From NCBI RefSeq assembly GCF_016755875.1, contig NZ_BNED01000005.1, forward strand, positions 1,550,001 through 1,614,000: a stretch of DNA of 64,000 nt, in the 5' to 3' direction. The notes below the pieces were generated by a model. That model was not told where the DNA came from. It ran no database searches and worked only from the letters and a program-made list of their open reading frames with translations. The stretch comes from Streptomyces spororaveus. Lineage in GTDB: Bacteria > Actinomycetota > Actinomycetes > Streptomycetales > Streptomycetaceae. Below are positions 52,453 through 60,201 of the stretch, piece by piece; position 1 is the first letter of the stretch; every line of letters starts with the position of its first letter. Both the position numbers and the translations under genes were made by a program.

Positions 52453-52482
52453 CCGGCCGCCCCGGGACGCCGGGGCGGCCGG
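52453..52482 (-). terminator. Terminator downstream of the MBL-fold gene
   Basis: An 11-bp perfect stem CCGGCCGCCCC / GGGGCGGCCGG with an 8-nt loop, 21 bp past the stop at 52503. Confidence 0.8.
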
Positions 52483-52502
52483 TTCCCGTCAGGGGCCGGT
52501 CG

Positions 52503-53744
52503 TCACGATCCGACGGACTCCTGCTTCTCCTGTCCGTCGACGGCCGTGGAGGCCACCCGGGCGGCTGTCGCCGCCGCTCCGCCCGCCGCGAGCGGCGGCA
52601 CCGAGGCGGGGCCGTCGACACGACCGCCCACCGGCTTTCCGCCGACGAACGGCCGCCACCACGGTTCGGCGGGCGCGTCCGCCGAGCCCGGCTCGAAGGG
52701 CTGGCCCGGGATGGGGAGCGCGATGGCGGCGCCCGTGTTCCGCGACGCGGTCAGCGTGCCCTCGCCCGGCTCGTCCCACGGGTGCAGGGCCAGGTTGAAG
52801 GTGCCCCAGTGAATCGGCAGCATCGTGCCGCGGGGGGTACCGCCCTGCAGGTCGAGGTGGGCGCGCATGCCCTCCTCCGGCGTCATGTGGATGTCGGGCC
52901 AGTACTCCGAGTACGCGCCGATCTGGATCATGGTGGCGTCGAAGGGGCCGTGCGCGGCGCCGATCTCCTCGAAACCGGGGAAGTAGCCGGTGTCCCCGCT
53001 GTGGTAGATCCGGTGCTCGTCGCCCGCGACGACCCAGGACGCCCAGAGGGTGTGCTGCTGGTTGCGCAGGCCGCGGCCGCAGAAGTGGCGGGCGGGGGTC
53101 GCCGTGAGGGAGAGGCCGGCGATCTCGGTGCTCTCGTTCCAGTCCAGCTCGCGCAGCCGCTCGGCCGGTACGCCCCAGCGCTCCAGGTGCGCGCCGACGC
53201 CCAGCGGGACGGCGAAGACCGTGTCCGTACCGGCCAGCGCCTTGATCGTCGGCAGGTCGAGGTGGTCGTAGTGGTCGTGCGAGATGACCACGACGTCGAC
53301 CGCGCCCAGCGAGGCCAGCGGGACCGGCACCGGGTGCAGCCGCTTGGGGCCGGCGAAGGGGAAGGGGGAGCACCGCTCGCCCCACACCGGGTCGAACAGC
53401 ACCCGGCGCCCGTCGATCTCCGCGAGCACGCTGGAGTGCCCCATCCAGGTCAGCCGCAGGCCGCTCACGGGCGGCTTCGCCAGGTCCGCGAGGGTCGTCG
53501 GGTGGACCGGGATCGGCGCCGCGGGACTGCGCCGTACCCGCTGCTCCCGGTGGAAGTAGATCTTGGCGAACTCCGCCATCGAACCCGAGGGCCTGTTCCG
53601 GGCCCCGACCGGGTTCTGGAACACGCCGTCCGCGAAGTTCGGAGAGCGGCGGATCCGCTCCAGCCGGGCACCGGACGGGTCCGCACCGAAGGCTTCGGGC
53701 CGCAGGGCACGCAGCCGCGGACGCAAGGGACGGGAGCCGGTCAA
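52503..53744 (-). CDS. Metallo-beta-lactamase-fold hydrolase (NAPE-PLD/UlaG-like)
   Basis: 413 aa from TTG 53744, supported by GGAGG 4 nt upstream. The zinc-binding core is VVVISHDHYDHLDLPTIKAL; further ligands are in GLSLTATPARHFCGRG, YHSGDTGYF and MLPIHWGTFNLALHPWDEP. The N-terminus with LTWMGHSSVLAEIDGRRVLFDPVWGERCSP is characteristic of the N-acyl-phosphatidylethanolamine phospholipase D/UlaG branch. It is likely a phosphodiesterase or phospholipase; the substrate is not proven. Its Ala-rich C-terminal tail is dispensable-looking. Confidence 0.88.
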   Translation of the reverse strand: MTGSRPLRPRLRALRPEAFGADPSGARLERIRRSPNFADGVFQNPVGARNRPSGSMAEFAKIYFHREQRVRRSPAAPIPVHPTTLADLAKPPVSGLRLTWMGHSSVLAEIDGRRVLFDPVWGERCSPFPFAGPKRLHPVPVPLASLGAVDVVVISHDHYDHLDLPTIKALAGTDTVFAVPLGVGAHLERWGVPAERLRELDWNESTEIAGLSLTATPARHFCGRGLRNQQHTLWASWVVAGDEHRIYHSGDTGYFPGFEEIGAAHGPFDATMIQIGAYSEYWPDIHMTPEEGMRAHLDLQGGTPRGTMLPIHWGTFNLALHPWDEPGEGTLTASRNTGAAIALPIPGQPFEPGSADAPAEPWWRPFVGGKPVGGRVDGPASVPPLAAGGAAATAARVASTAVDGQEKQESVGS

Positions 53745-53863
53745 AGCGCCTCCAGGGAGGATCGGGTCAGAATGGTCGTCTCTCTACGACCATGCAACGC
53801 ACACCGGCCCCGAAGGATTCCGCTTCCGGCTCCCGCGCCCGCGCCCGCCGGGCCGGGCACCCC

Positions 53864-54649
53864 CTAGAGCGGCAGCAGGTCCGGCCGCTTCGCCTCCACG
53901 TGGTCCCCGGAGGACTCGCCGCGCAGCCGCCGGCCGATCCACGGCACGAGGTGGTCGCGCGCCCACTGGATGTTGTCCCGGGTCACGTCCACCGAGCCGC
54001 GCGGCCGCTGCGGGGGCCACGGCTGGTCGGGGTCGGCCGGCACGTCCAGTCCGAGCACCTGCGCCGCGCGCAGCGCGACCCGCGTGTGCCCCTCGGGTGA
54101 GAGGTGCAGCCGGTCCGCGTCCCAGGCCCGCCGGTCCTGTACGGATTTCAGCGACCAGAGGTCGAGCACCGGGCAGTCGTAGCGGTCGGCGATGGCGCGG
54201 ACGTGCGCGCTGTACGTCGCCACCTTGCCGCGGAGGTGCTTGAGCACCGGCACGCCCCGGGTGTCGAAGCCCGTGGTGATCATGACGTGGCCCACGGCCC
54301 CGGTGAGGTCGGCCACGGCCGCCTCGAACCGCTCCGCCACGTCGTCCGGGTCGGTGCCGGGCCGGATGATGTCGTTGCCGCCCGCGCAGAAGGTCACCAG
54401 GTCCGGTGCGAGGGCCTTGGCTCTCGGAAGCTGGTCGGCCACGATCTGGTCGAGGAGCTTCCCCCGCACCGCCAGATTCGCGTACCGGAAGTCGTGCTCT
54501 TCGCGCTGATCGGCCAGGAGCACGGCGAGCCGGTCCGCCCAGCCGAGATAAGAATCCCCGGGTCCCGGGTCCCCCACGCCTTCGGTGAAGCTGTCCCCGA
54601 TCGCCGCGTACGAGCCGATGGTCTTGAGTTTCGTCGTCGTCGCTGCCAC
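53864..54649 (-). CDS. SGNH/GDSL-family hydrolase
   Basis: 261 aa from GTG 54649. The four blocks of SGNH esterases are complete: IGDSFTEG (nucleophile Ser), LAVRGKLLDQI (Gly), FCAGGNDI (Asn) and ADRLHLSPEGH (Asp-His pair). There is no signal peptide, so it acts in the cytosol, unlike secreted GDSL lipases. The substrate may be an acylated metabolite or glycan. It is cotranscribed with nothing obvious; the MBL gene follows 119 bp on. Confidence 0.92.
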   Translation of the reverse strand: MAATTTKLKTIGSYAAIGDSFTEGVGDPGPGDSYLGWADRLAVLLADQREEHDFRYANLAVRGKLLDQIVADQLPRAKALAPDLVTFCAGGNDIIRPGTDPDDVAERFEAAVADLTGAVGHVMITTGFDTRGVPVLKHLRGKVATYSAHVRAIADRYDCPVLDLWSLKSVQDRRAWDADRLHLSPEGHTRVALRAAQVLGLDVPADPDQPWPPQRPRGSVDVTRDNIQWARDHLVPWIGRRLRGESSGDHVEAKRPDLLPL

Positions 54650-54747
54650 GAGAACCCATACTTCACTCCCGCAAGCAACCTACGCCAACGTAATGAGGGG
54701 TTGACGGACCGTGATCTGTACCACGTGGGAGATAAGGAATAAGTACA

Positions 54748-54784
54748 CGTGAGGCCGGGACCCCCCTCGGGTCCCGGCCTCACG
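54748..54784 (-). terminator. Terminator downstream of the LysM/M23 gene
   Basis: A 16-bp perfect stem CGTGAGGCCGGGACCC / GGGTCCCGGCCTCACG with a 5-nt loop, 29 bp past the stop. Confidence 0.92.
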
Positions 54785-54812
54785 CGGGTCGGCGGTCCGA
54801 CGGCGGGTGCCG

Positions 54813-55772
54813 TCAGAGGCTCGCGCCCTTGGAGCGGAGGTAGGCGATCGGGTCCATGTCCGAGCCGTAGGACGGGGTCGTGCGGATCTCGAAGTGGAGG
54901 TGCGGGCCGGTCGAGTTGCCGGTGGAGCCGGAGAGGCCGATGGCCTGTCCGGCGGTGACGCTCTGGCCGGAGGAGACGGAGAGCTGCGACATGTGGGCGT
55001 ACTGGGAGTACTTGCCGTCCGCGTGGCGGATGACGACCTCGTTGCCGTACGAGCCGCTCCATCCGGCGGAGACCACGGTGCCCGCGCCGACCGCCTTGAC
55101 GGTGGTGCCCATGCTCGCGATGAAGTCGACGCCGGTGTGGTAACCGCTGGACCACATGCTGCCGGCGACCTTGTACTGGGTGGAGATGCCGCCGCTGACC
55201 GGGGCCACGAAGCCGCCGCCCGACTGCGGAGCGGCGGCGGGGGCCTCGGCCCGGGCCTCGGCGGGGGCCTGCTGCGCCGGGGCGGGCCGCTCGGCCTGCT
55301 TGCGGGCCGGCTTCGGCGCGGGCTGCGCGGCCGGCTCCGCGTCGGCCTCCGGGGCCGGGGCCGCCTCGGCCTCGGACTGCGCCGCCTCGCCCGGACCGCC
55401 GAGGTTCAGCTTCAGGCCGGGGTGGATCAGCGAGGGGTTGCTGCCGACGGCCTCGCGGTTGTCGGCGTACAGCTGCTCCCAGCCTCCGGACAGGTGGCGC
55501 TGCGCGGCGATCTTGGAGAGGTAGTCGCCCGGCACGACGGTGTAGACGGTCGGCGCGGCCTGCACGGCGGCGGGGGCCGCCTGGAGAGCGGCGGGGGCCT
55601 GCGGCGCGACCGCGGGGGTCACCGCGGTCGCGGTGGCCGGGGCGCCGGCCGCGTGCGCGCCCGCGGCACCGATGAGCGGCAGCGCGAGGGCCGCGCCACC
55701 GGTTCCGGCGACGGCGAAACCGCGGGAAAGGGAGAGGGACTTGGGACGGCGGTGCTTACCCTTTGCAGGCAT
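54813..55772 (-). CDS. Secreted LysM and M23 peptidase cell-wall hydrolase
   Basis: 319 aa, ATG 55772 with GGAGAGG upstream. Signal peptide (LSRGFAVAGTGGAALALPLIGAAGAHA), LysM-like domain about 75-125 (YTVVPGDYLSKIAAQRHLSGGWEQLYADNREAV), an Ala/Pro/Glu linker, and an M23 zinc endopeptidase domain (200-319) with SSGYHTGVDFIASMGTTVKAV, YAHMSQLSV and GPHLHFEIRTT. It cuts peptidoglycan cross-bridges. Expression should be under c-di-AMP control through the upstream riboswitch, tying wall remodelling to turgor or germination signalling. Confidence 0.94.
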   Translation of the reverse strand: MPAKGKHRRPKSLSLSRGFAVAGTGGAALALPLIGAAGAHAAGAPATATAVTPAVAPQAPAALQAAPAAVQAAPTVYTVVPGDYLSKIAAQRHLSGGWEQLYADNREAVGSNPSLIHPGLKLNLGGPGEAAQSEAEAAPAPEADAEPAAQPAPKPARKQAERPAPAQQAPAEARAEAPAAAPQSGGGFVAPVSGGISTQYKVAGSMWSSGYHTGVDFIASMGTTVKAVGAGTVVSAGWSGSYGNEVVIRHADGKYSQYAHMSQLSVSSGQSVTAGQAIGLSGSTGNSTGPHLHFEIRTTPSYGSDMDPIAYLRSKGASL

Positions 55773-55787
55773 GACGAATTCCTCTCC

Positions 55788-55975
55788 GGCGCCTGCGAGG
55801 TGAGCTGTCGGGTTCGGACTGGAGATGTCCGGCCGTACATGTACGAGCCATGAACGACTTCACCCCGAGCCGTCCCGGCGAAAAGATCTCCGGGCCGGCG
55901 GCTTACCTGGTTCCCCCGCTCCTGCCGCACGAATAGGTCGGATGCGGTTTCCGGGAGGCGGCAGGATTTGGCGGT
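55788..55975 (-). promoter_or_regulatory. c-di-AMP (ydaO-yuaA) riboswitch
   Basis: The leader of the LysM/M23 gene shows, in order on the minus strand, AAATCCTGCCGCCTC (from 55975), GGGGGAACC (55917-55909), CGGGGTGAAGTCG (55867-55855) and GACAGCTCACCTCGCAGGC (55809-55791). These are the conserved blocks of the ydaO-type riboswitch as found ahead of Streptomyces cell-wall hydrolases, with CTGCCGC/GCGGCAG forming P1-like pairing. It ends a few bases before the ribosome site. c-di-AMP binding normally turns such switches off. Confidence 0.85.
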
Positions 55976-56265
55976 CCACCCGGATCGATCGCGAAGGTAA
56001 TCCCTTGCGGCCACAGGGAACAAGCCATGAATTCCCTGACGGAATACCAGGCATGAGGGACCGACGGAATTACCGTCACCCTCCGTCCATTCGGCAGCGC
56101 CAACAGCCGCTCCGACGGGGCCATTCGCCCTTAGCGATCAGGCACTCACGGTCACCGTATGATCTGGCTCACGGGGACGTGCCCGATCTCGCCTCCGGAT
56201 ATGGCAAGTTGGCGCCAAACAGTGTAATTCGGACAGAGGGCCCACGACGTGGCGGAGGAGTTGCT

Positions 56266-57057
56266 TTGACCCAGCAGATACAGGAGCCGGAGCTGTCCGG
56301 AGTGCGCAATTTCCGCGATGTGGGCGGATTGCCGACTTCTGACGGACGAACGGTCAGGGCGGGACGACTGTTCCGAAGCGGACATCTCGCACATGCCACC
56401 GAAAGCGACGTGGCTTTCCTGGCCTCGCTCGGCCTCCACACCGTCTTCGACTTCCGCAACGGTGCCGACCACGCGCTGGAGGGGCCGGACGTCGAGCTGC
56501 CCGGCGTCCGGAACGTCAACATCCCGCTCTCGGACCCGGCCGACGGGCGGGAGTTCTGGCGGCTGGTCCGCGACGGCGACCTCGTCCAGCTGCGCGAGAT
56601 CCTGGGCGACGGCAAGGCGGCCGCCCGGATGTCGAACTCGTACCGCGGGATCATCCGGCAGCGCACCGCCGAGCACGGCCGGGTCCTGCACGCCCTCGCC
56701 GAGGACAGCGTCCCCGCACTCATGCACTGCGCGGCCGGCAAGGACCGGGCCGGCCTGTCGATCGCCGTCACCCTGCTCGCCCTGAGCGTCGAGCGCGAGG
56801 CGATCGTGGCGGACTACCTGGAGTCGAACGCCCCGCACCGCCGCTACCGCGTGCGCCGCACCGACGAGTCGGCGTCCGCCCGCTCCCCCGAGGTGATGGA
56901 GCTGCTCGCGCCGCTCTTCGACGCCCGCGCCGAGTACCTGGTGGCGGCCTTCGACACCATCGACGAGATCTGGGGCGGGGTGGACCGCTACCTGGCGGAG
57001 GGCCTCGGGCTGACGCCCGAGACCCTCGACAGGCTGCGGGACCGGCTCCTCGCCTGA
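56266..57057 (+). CDS. Tyrosine-protein phosphatase (PtpB/Dsp3 type)
   Basis: 263 aa from TTG 56266, chosen because GGAGGAG ends 5 nt upstream and the family start LSGVRNFRDVGGLPTSDGRTVRAGRLFRSGHL follows. The phosphate loop is HCAAGKDRAGLS (CX5R). ESDVAFLASLGLHTVFDFRN gives the acid region. The family includes mycobacterial PtpB, which also acts on phospho-Ser/Thr and phosphoinositides. No leader peptide. It is divergent from the riboswitch-controlled gene. Confidence 0.9.
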   Translation: MTQQIQEPELSGVRNFRDVGGLPTSDGRTVRAGRLFRSGHLAHATESDVAFLASLGLHTVFDFRNGADHALEGPDVELPGVRNVNIPLSDPADGREFWRLVRDGDLVQLREILGDGKAAARMSNSYRGIIRQRTAEHGRVLHALAEDSVPALMHCAAGKDRAGLSIAVTLLALSVEREAIVADYLESNAPHRRYRVRRTDESASARSPEVMELLAPLFDARAEYLVAAFDTIDEIWGGVDRYLAEGLGLTPETLDRLRDRLLA

Positions 57058-57095
57058 CCGGCCGGGGCCCGGTCCCCCGCGGGGTGGGCGGGCCG

Positions 57096-58514
57096 TCAGC
57101 GCGTGGCGACGGCCTGCTTCACCAGCGTCCTGCCGAAGTCCCAGATCAGCCCGGACCCTCCGTGCGCCTCGTCCATGACCTCGCGGAAGGCCCCGACGAA
57201 CCGGTCCACGTCCCCCTCGTCCACGATCAGCGGCGGGATCAGTTTGATCACCTCCAGGTGGTCCCCCGAGACCTGGGTGAGGATCCGGTGCTTCTGCAGC
57301 AGCGGCACCACGACCATCTGCGCGAAGAGCCCCTTGCGGGCCGCCTGCAGCATGGTCCACCGGCTGCGCAGGCCCAGCGAGGACGGCCGGCCGAACTCGA
57401 TGCCGATCATCAGCCCGCGCCCCCGCACCTCGTGCAGCAGCTCGTACTCGTCCACGAGCGCGGCGAGACGCCCGCGCAGCAGATCACCCATGGCCCGGGC
57501 GTTCGCCACGACCTCCTCGTCCTCCATGACGGACAGGACCGCGAGGCCCGCCGCCATCGCCTGGGCGTTGGAGCCGAAGCTCGCGGAGTGCACGAGCACC
57601 CGGTCCATGGACGAGTAGACCTTCTTGAAGATCCAGTCCTTGCCCAGGGTCGCGCCGACCGGGACGTATCCGCCCGACAGCGCCTTCGCCACGCACACCA
57701 GGTCCGGCTCCACGCCCGGCTCGTGCTGGTACGCGTAGAAGTCGCCGGTACGCCCGAGGCCGGTCTGCACCTCGTCCGCGATCAGCAGCGCCCCCCGCCG
57801 GTGCAGCATCTCCTGAGCGGCGAGCAGGAACCCGGGCGGGGCGGCCAGGACCCCCTTGCCCTGGATCGGCTCGACGACGAAGGCGGCCACGTCCCCGCGC
57901 TTCAGCTCCCGCTCCAGCGCCGCGAGGTCCCCGAGCGCGATCCTCGTATCGGGGAGCAGCGGTGCGAAGCCGTCGCGGAAGCCGCCCTCCCCGTTCACCG
58001 AGAGGGAGCCCGCGGTCAGCCCGTGGAAGGCGTGGTCGCAGTAGAGGACCCTGGGGCGCCCGGTGGCGTACCGGGCGAACTTCAGGGCCGTCTCCACCGC
58101 CTCGGTGCCGCTGTTGCCGAAGAAGACCCGGTCCAGGTGCGGGCTGTACGAGAGCAGCTTCTCGGCCAGCAGCCCGGGCAGCGGCTGGCAGTCGAAGCGG
58201 GTGAGGTCGGCGAGCTGGGCGTCCAGGACGTCGTGCAGGGCCCGGCGGACGACCGGGTGGTGCCGGCCCAGGCCCATGACGCCGAACCCGGCCAGCATGT
58301 CCAGGTAGTCGTTCCCCTCGGCGTCCCAGAAGTGGGCGCCCTCGGCCCGCTCGTAGACCTTGTCGAAGCCGATGGTGTGCAGCATCCGGGGCAGCTGGTG
58401 GTTGAGGTGCCGGGCGTGCAGCTCGTAGCGCTCCGCCCCGCGCTCGGCCAGCAGGGCGCCGAGGTCGAAGCCCGTGCCCCGGCCGCTCCCCTCCTCCCCT
58501 GACCGCCCGGTCAT
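57096..58514 (-). CDS. hpnO: Class III aminotransferase of the hopanoid cluster (HpnO-like)
   Basis: 472 aa, ATG 58514, overlapping the hpnH stop. Class III PLP signatures: NSGTEAVETALKFARYATGRPRVLYCDHAFHGLTAGSLS, LLIADEVQTGLGRTGDFYAYQHEPGVEPDLVCVAKALSGGYVPVGA with the PLP lysine in AKALSGG. It probably installs the amino group of aminobacteriohopanetriol. It is the last gene of the hopanoid operon in this window. Assignment to HpnO comes from context plus family, and other omega-aminotransferase activities cannot be excluded. Confidence 0.82.
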   Translation of the reverse strand: MTGRSGEEGSGRGTGFDLGALLAERGAERYELHARHLNHQLPRMLHTIGFDKVYERAEGAHFWDAEGNDYLDMLAGFGVMGLGRHHPVVRRALHDVLDAQLADLTRFDCQPLPGLLAEKLLSYSPHLDRVFFGNSGTEAVETALKFARYATGRPRVLYCDHAFHGLTAGSLSVNGEGGFRDGFAPLLPDTRIALGDLAALERELKRGDVAAFVVEPIQGKGVLAAPPGFLLAAQEMLHRRGALLIADEVQTGLGRTGDFYAYQHEPGVEPDLVCVAKALSGGYVPVGATLGKDWIFKKVYSSMDRVLVHSASFGSNAQAMAAGLAVLSVMEDEEVVANARAMGDLLRGRLAALVDEYELLHEVRGRGLMIGIEFGRPSSLGLRSRWTMLQAARKGLFAQMVVVPLLQKHRILTQVSGDHLEVIKLIPPLIVDEGDVDRFVGAFREVMDEAHGGSGLIWDFGRTLVKQAVATR

Positions 58515-59542
58515 GCCGACTTGTCCCGACCGCCGCCGATCGTCTCCCGGGCCGCCCGCAGGGACTCCTTGAGGGAGCCCATGGTGGCCAGGACGGCCGT
58601 GGGCTCGTAGCCGCAGTGCGCCATGCAGTTCGCGCAGCGCGGGTCCTTTCCGCGGCCGTACTTGTCCCAGTCGGTGTCGTCGATGAGTTCGCGGTACGTC
58701 GGTACGTATCCGTCGCTCATCAGATAGCAGGGGCGCTGCCAGCCGAACAGGGAGTAATTCGGAATGGCCCAGGCCGTGCAGGAGAAATCGACCTTTCCTT
58801 CCAGGAAGTCGAGGAAGAGCGGGGAGTGGTTGAGCCGCCAGCGCCGCCGGTTGCCGCCGGCGAAGGCCTTCCTGAAGAGTTCCCGGGTCTGTTCGACGCC
58901 CAGGAAGTGCTCCTGGTCGGGGGCCTTTTCGTAGGCGTAGGCGGGCGAGATCATCATTTCGTCGACCTGGAGGTCGTCATTGAGGTAGTTGAGTACCTCG
59001 ATGATCGTCTGCGGTGTGTCGGTGTTGAAGAAGGTGGAGTTGGTGGTCACCCGGAACCCGCGCTTCTTCGCCTCCTTGATGGCGGCGACCGCCTCGTCGA
59101 AGACGCCTTCCTTGGCCACCGACTCGTCGTGGCGCTCGCGCAGGCCGTCGATGTGCACGGCGAAGGCGAAATACGGGGAAGGGGTGAACTTCTCGATCTT
59201 CTTGCGCAGGAGCATCGCGTTGGTGCAGAGGAATACGTACTTCCGCCTCGCCACCAACTGCCGGACGATCTCGTCGATCTGCGGGTGCATCAAGGGCTCG
59301 CCGCCCGCGATGGACACCATGGGCGCACCGGACTCCAGCACGGCGCCGACCGCCTGGGCGACCGGCATGCGCTGCTTGAGCACCCCGGCCGGGTGCTGGA
59401 TCTTCCCGCACCCCTCACAGGCCAGGTTGCAGGCGTAGAGCGGTTCCAGTTCGACGATCAGCGGGAACTTCTCGCGCTTGCGGAGCTTCTGTTCGAGAAG
59501 ATACGTCCCGACCCTGATGGACTGGCGCAGCGGCATGGCCAT
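58511..59542 (-). CDS. hpnH: Hopanoid radical SAM enzyme HpnH (adenosyl-hopane synthase)
   Basis: 343 aa. ATG 59542 is chosen over neighbouring starts because AGGAGGTGAG lies 4-6 nt upstream. The radical SAM cluster motif is ELEPLYACNLACEGCGKIQHPAG (CX3CX2C). SIAGGEPLMHPQ is the GGE motif, and the C-terminal RCANCMAHCGYEPTAVL is specific to HpnH. It adds a 5'-deoxyadenosyl radical to hopene, creating adenosylhopane and extending the side chain. Confidence 0.95.
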   Translation of the reverse strand: MAMPLRQSIRVGTYLLEQKLRKREKFPLIVELEPLYACNLACEGCGKIQHPAGVLKQRMPVAQAVGAVLESGAPMVSIAGGEPLMHPQIDEIVRQLVARRKYVFLCTNAMLLRKKIEKFTPSPYFAFAVHIDGLRERHDESVAKEGVFDEAVAAIKEAKKRGFRVTTNSTFFNTDTPQTIIEVLNYLNDDLQVDEMMISPAYAYEKAPDQEHFLGVEQTRELFRKAFAGGNRRRWRLNHSPLFLDFLEGKVDFSCTAWAIPNYSLFGWQRPCYLMSDGYVPTYRELIDDTDWDKYGRGKDPRCANCMAHCGYEPTAVLATMGSLKESLRAARETIGGGRDKSA

Positions 59543-59547
59543 CTGGC

Positions 59548-60201
59548 TCACCTCCTGGGGAGCAGCAACGAACGGTGCCATTCATAAAACGCGGGCAGTA
59601 CGGCACGCAGGACACGGAAGGCCGATATTCCCCCGCGAACCGTGCCGATACGGACGAGCTCGTGCTCCGGAGCGTCCACGATCACCCGGACGGCCGCAAC
59701 CGGGCGGTCGCCGCCCCGGGTGGCGGTCCACAGGGTGGCCGCGGACTCCATGTCGACCGCGACGGCGCCGGTGGCGCGCAGCTGTGCGCGCTCCTGGCCG
59801 CGGACGACGTGGTCGGATCCGGTCAGGGCGCCGCGGTGCACGGTCCGGCCCGGCGCGGCCCTGGTTAGTGCCTCGGCGAGCAGGGCGCTGCCGGTGCAGG
59901 TGACGGTCGCCCGCGGGTCCCTGGTCTCCTCGGCCACGACCAGGTCTCCGGGGTTCATGCCGGGGACCAGCCCGGCGCAGAATCCCGTCGCGAGGACGGC
60001 GGCCCGGTCCATGTCCGGCCGGTCCAGGGCCCGGCCGACGGCCCGCTCGGCCGCGCGCGGGCCCATCCCGGTGCGCAGCAGGACGTGGTCCCCGGCCGGG
60101 CCGCGGCCGGCGCTGCGCAGCGCCGCCTGCTCGATGCGCAGCGCGCAGGCCACCAGCAGCGGGTCGGGGCCGCGGGCCCGGTCCCCGCCCGCGGTGGGCA
60201 T
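59548..60201 (-). CDS. hpnG: Hopanoid-associated phosphorylase/nucleosidase HpnG
   Basis: 217 aa. ATG 60201 is used (GGAGG 4 nt upstream); the GTG immediately before it overlaps the shc stop. It is a purine-nucleoside-phosphorylase-like fold: LLVACALRIEQAALRSAG, LRTGMGPRAAERAV, VAVDMESAAT and VRVIVDAPEHELV. It releases adenine from adenosylhopane to give ribosylhopane. It stands between shc and hpnH in operon order. Confidence 0.92.
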   Translation of the reverse strand: MPTAGGDRARGPDPLLVACALRIEQAALRSAGRGPAGDHVLLRTGMGPRAAERAVGRALDRPDMDRAAVLATGFCAGLVPGMNPGDLVVAEETRDPRATVTCTGSALLAEALTRAAPGRTVHRGALTGSDHVVRGQERAQLRATGAVAVDMESAATLWTATRGGDRPVAAVRVIVDAPEHELVRIGTVRGGISAFRVLRAVLPAFYEWHRSLLLPRR

